5,692 bases of DNA, from contig JAUWTC010000199.1 in the NCBI GenBank assembly GCA_030609785.1, forward strand, positions 1-5,692, read 5' to 3'. The DNA comes from Holophagae bacterium (lineage in GTDB: Bacteria > Acidobacteriota > Thermoanaerobaculia > Thermoanaerobaculales > Sulfomarinibacteraceae). Of this stretch, positions 5,010-5,692 are shown one piece after another. Within the stretch, counting starts at the first letter, position 1. Each line of letters starts with the position of its first letter. The position numbers and the translations under genes were made by a program. Below the pieces are notes generated by a model. That model saw only the letters and a list, made by a program, of their open reading frames with translations, did no database searches and was not told where the DNA came from.

Positions 5010-5692
5010 ATGGAACAACAACTTGAAGAACGACAGGTGGATCGGGCCGCGGCTCGGTTGGGGGAAATCCAGCGGGCGGTGTCCGCAGTGGTCGTCGGCC
5101 AGGATCGACTTGTGGAAACGGTGCTGGTGGCACTGTTGTGCCGTGGTCATGTCCTGCTCGAAGGTGTGCCCGGTCTGGCCAAGACTCTGCTGGTTCGGAG
5201 CCTGGCCTCCGTGGTCGGTGGCGCCTTCCAGCGGCTTCAATTCACGCCGGACCTGCTGCCGGCCGATGTGACCGGTACCCTGATTTTTGATCCAAAGACC
5301 TCGGAATTCGTGGCGCACAAGGGACCGGTATTTGCCAATCTGGTGCTGGCCGACGAGATCAACCGGGCTCCGGCCAAGGTGCAGTCGGCCCTGCTCGAGG
5401 CGATGGAAGAACGTCAGGTCACCATCGGTGACGAGACCTTCAACCTGCCCGATCCCTTCGTCGTCCTGGCGACCCAGAACCCGATCGAACAGGAGGGAAC
5501 CTATCCCCTGCCGGAGGCGCAGCTTGACCGATTCCTGTTCAAGGTCCTGGTCGACTATCCGGCCCTCGACGAGGAACGCAAGGTCCTGGAGTATCACCTG
5601 GGCGAGGCCTTCCCGACGGCACAATGCATCACCTCCCTCGATGAACTGGGTGAGTTGGAACAGGTTGCCCGAGAGGTCTACCTGGACGACCG
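5010..5692 (+). CDS. MoxR-family AAA+ ATPase, N-terminal part
   Basis: Partial gene: 227 codons are visible of a family usually 310-350 residues long, cut by the right edge. MoxR ATPases act as chaperones that assemble or activate partners, often membrane or secreted proteins with von Willebrand A domains encoded just downstream. Visible motifs are VVGQD (28-32), Walker A GVPGLAKT (52-59), the [12 protein letters not shown] block (78-89), the [17 protein letters not shown] region with Walker B LVLADE (111-116), a helix with [11 protein letters not shown] (128-138), sensor 1 in ATQNP (N157) and the EAQLDRF arginine-finger block (169-175). All are intact, so ATPase activity is expected. Sensor 2 lies past the edge. 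The gene is divergent from hmgA and starts a separate transcription unit. In other genomes DUF58 and VWA genes usually follow, but none can be seen here. No convincing promoter was found upstream. Confidence 0.95.
   Translation, partial: MEQQLEERQVDRAAARLGEIQRAVSAVVVGQDRLVETVLVALLCRGHVLLEGVPGLAKTLLVRSLASVVGGAFQRLQFTPDLLPADVTGTLIFDPKTSEFVAHKGPVFANLVLADEINRAPAKVQSALLEAMEERQVTIGDETFNLPDPFVVLATQNPIEQEGTYPLPEAQLDRFLFKVLVDYPALDEERKVLEYHLGEAFPTAQCITSLDELGELEQVAREVYLDD

Noticed and set aside
4875..5624. Minus-strand reading frame of 249 codons opposite moxR
   Set aside because: Antisense to intact Walker and sensor motifs, and it runs into the intergenic hairpins.

Overview
The window comes from a GC-rich bacterial chromosome, probably an uncultivated diderm. 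A Hanks-type kinase with a TPR tail, a short-form homogentisate dioxygenase, a MoxR ATPase and A-rich intergenic repeats of the CACAAAAAGG type together suggest Acidobacteriota or a similar phylum. That placement is an inference from gene style and no marker gene is present.

Layout, left to right. (1) Positions 1-242, minus strand: the N-terminal 80 residues of a metallo-beta-lactamase-fold protein that runs off the left edge. (2) 254-2158, minus: a transmembrane serine/threonine protein kinase with TPR repeats and a C-terminal beta-rich domain. Its stop lies 11 bases before the preferred start of the MBL gene, so the two probably form an operon. (3) 2159-2469: a 311-base gap filled by an A-rich/T-rich repeat cluster with long inverted arms. 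(4) 2470-3513, minus: 4-hydroxyphenylpyruvate dioxygenase (hppD). (5) 3516-4619, minus: homogentisate 1,2-dioxygenase (hmgA), transcribed first and tightly coupled to hppD. (6) 4620-5009: a 390-base divergent intergenic region with a candidate hmgA promoter, a small palindrome in the leader, a 180-base imperfect palindrome with 17-base inverted ends, and a separate perfect 11-bp hairpin. (7) 5010-5692 and beyond, plus: the N-terminal 227 residues of a MoxR-type AAA+ ATPase.

HppD and HmgA catalyse consecutive oxygen-dependent steps of tyrosine breakdown: 4-hydroxyphenylpyruvate to homogentisate, then homogentisate to maleylacetoacetate. Both keep the residues expected to bind iron. The kinase and the MBL protein look like a separate transcription unit, and the MoxR gene begins another unit facing the other way.

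No complete new system is evident. The least explained parts are the symmetric 180-base element between hmgA and moxR, whose arm differences favour folding of the minus-strand RNA, and the MBL protein, which has proline where the second histidine of the HxHxDH metal motif should be. No tRNA, rRNA, CRISPR array or transposase gene was seen.
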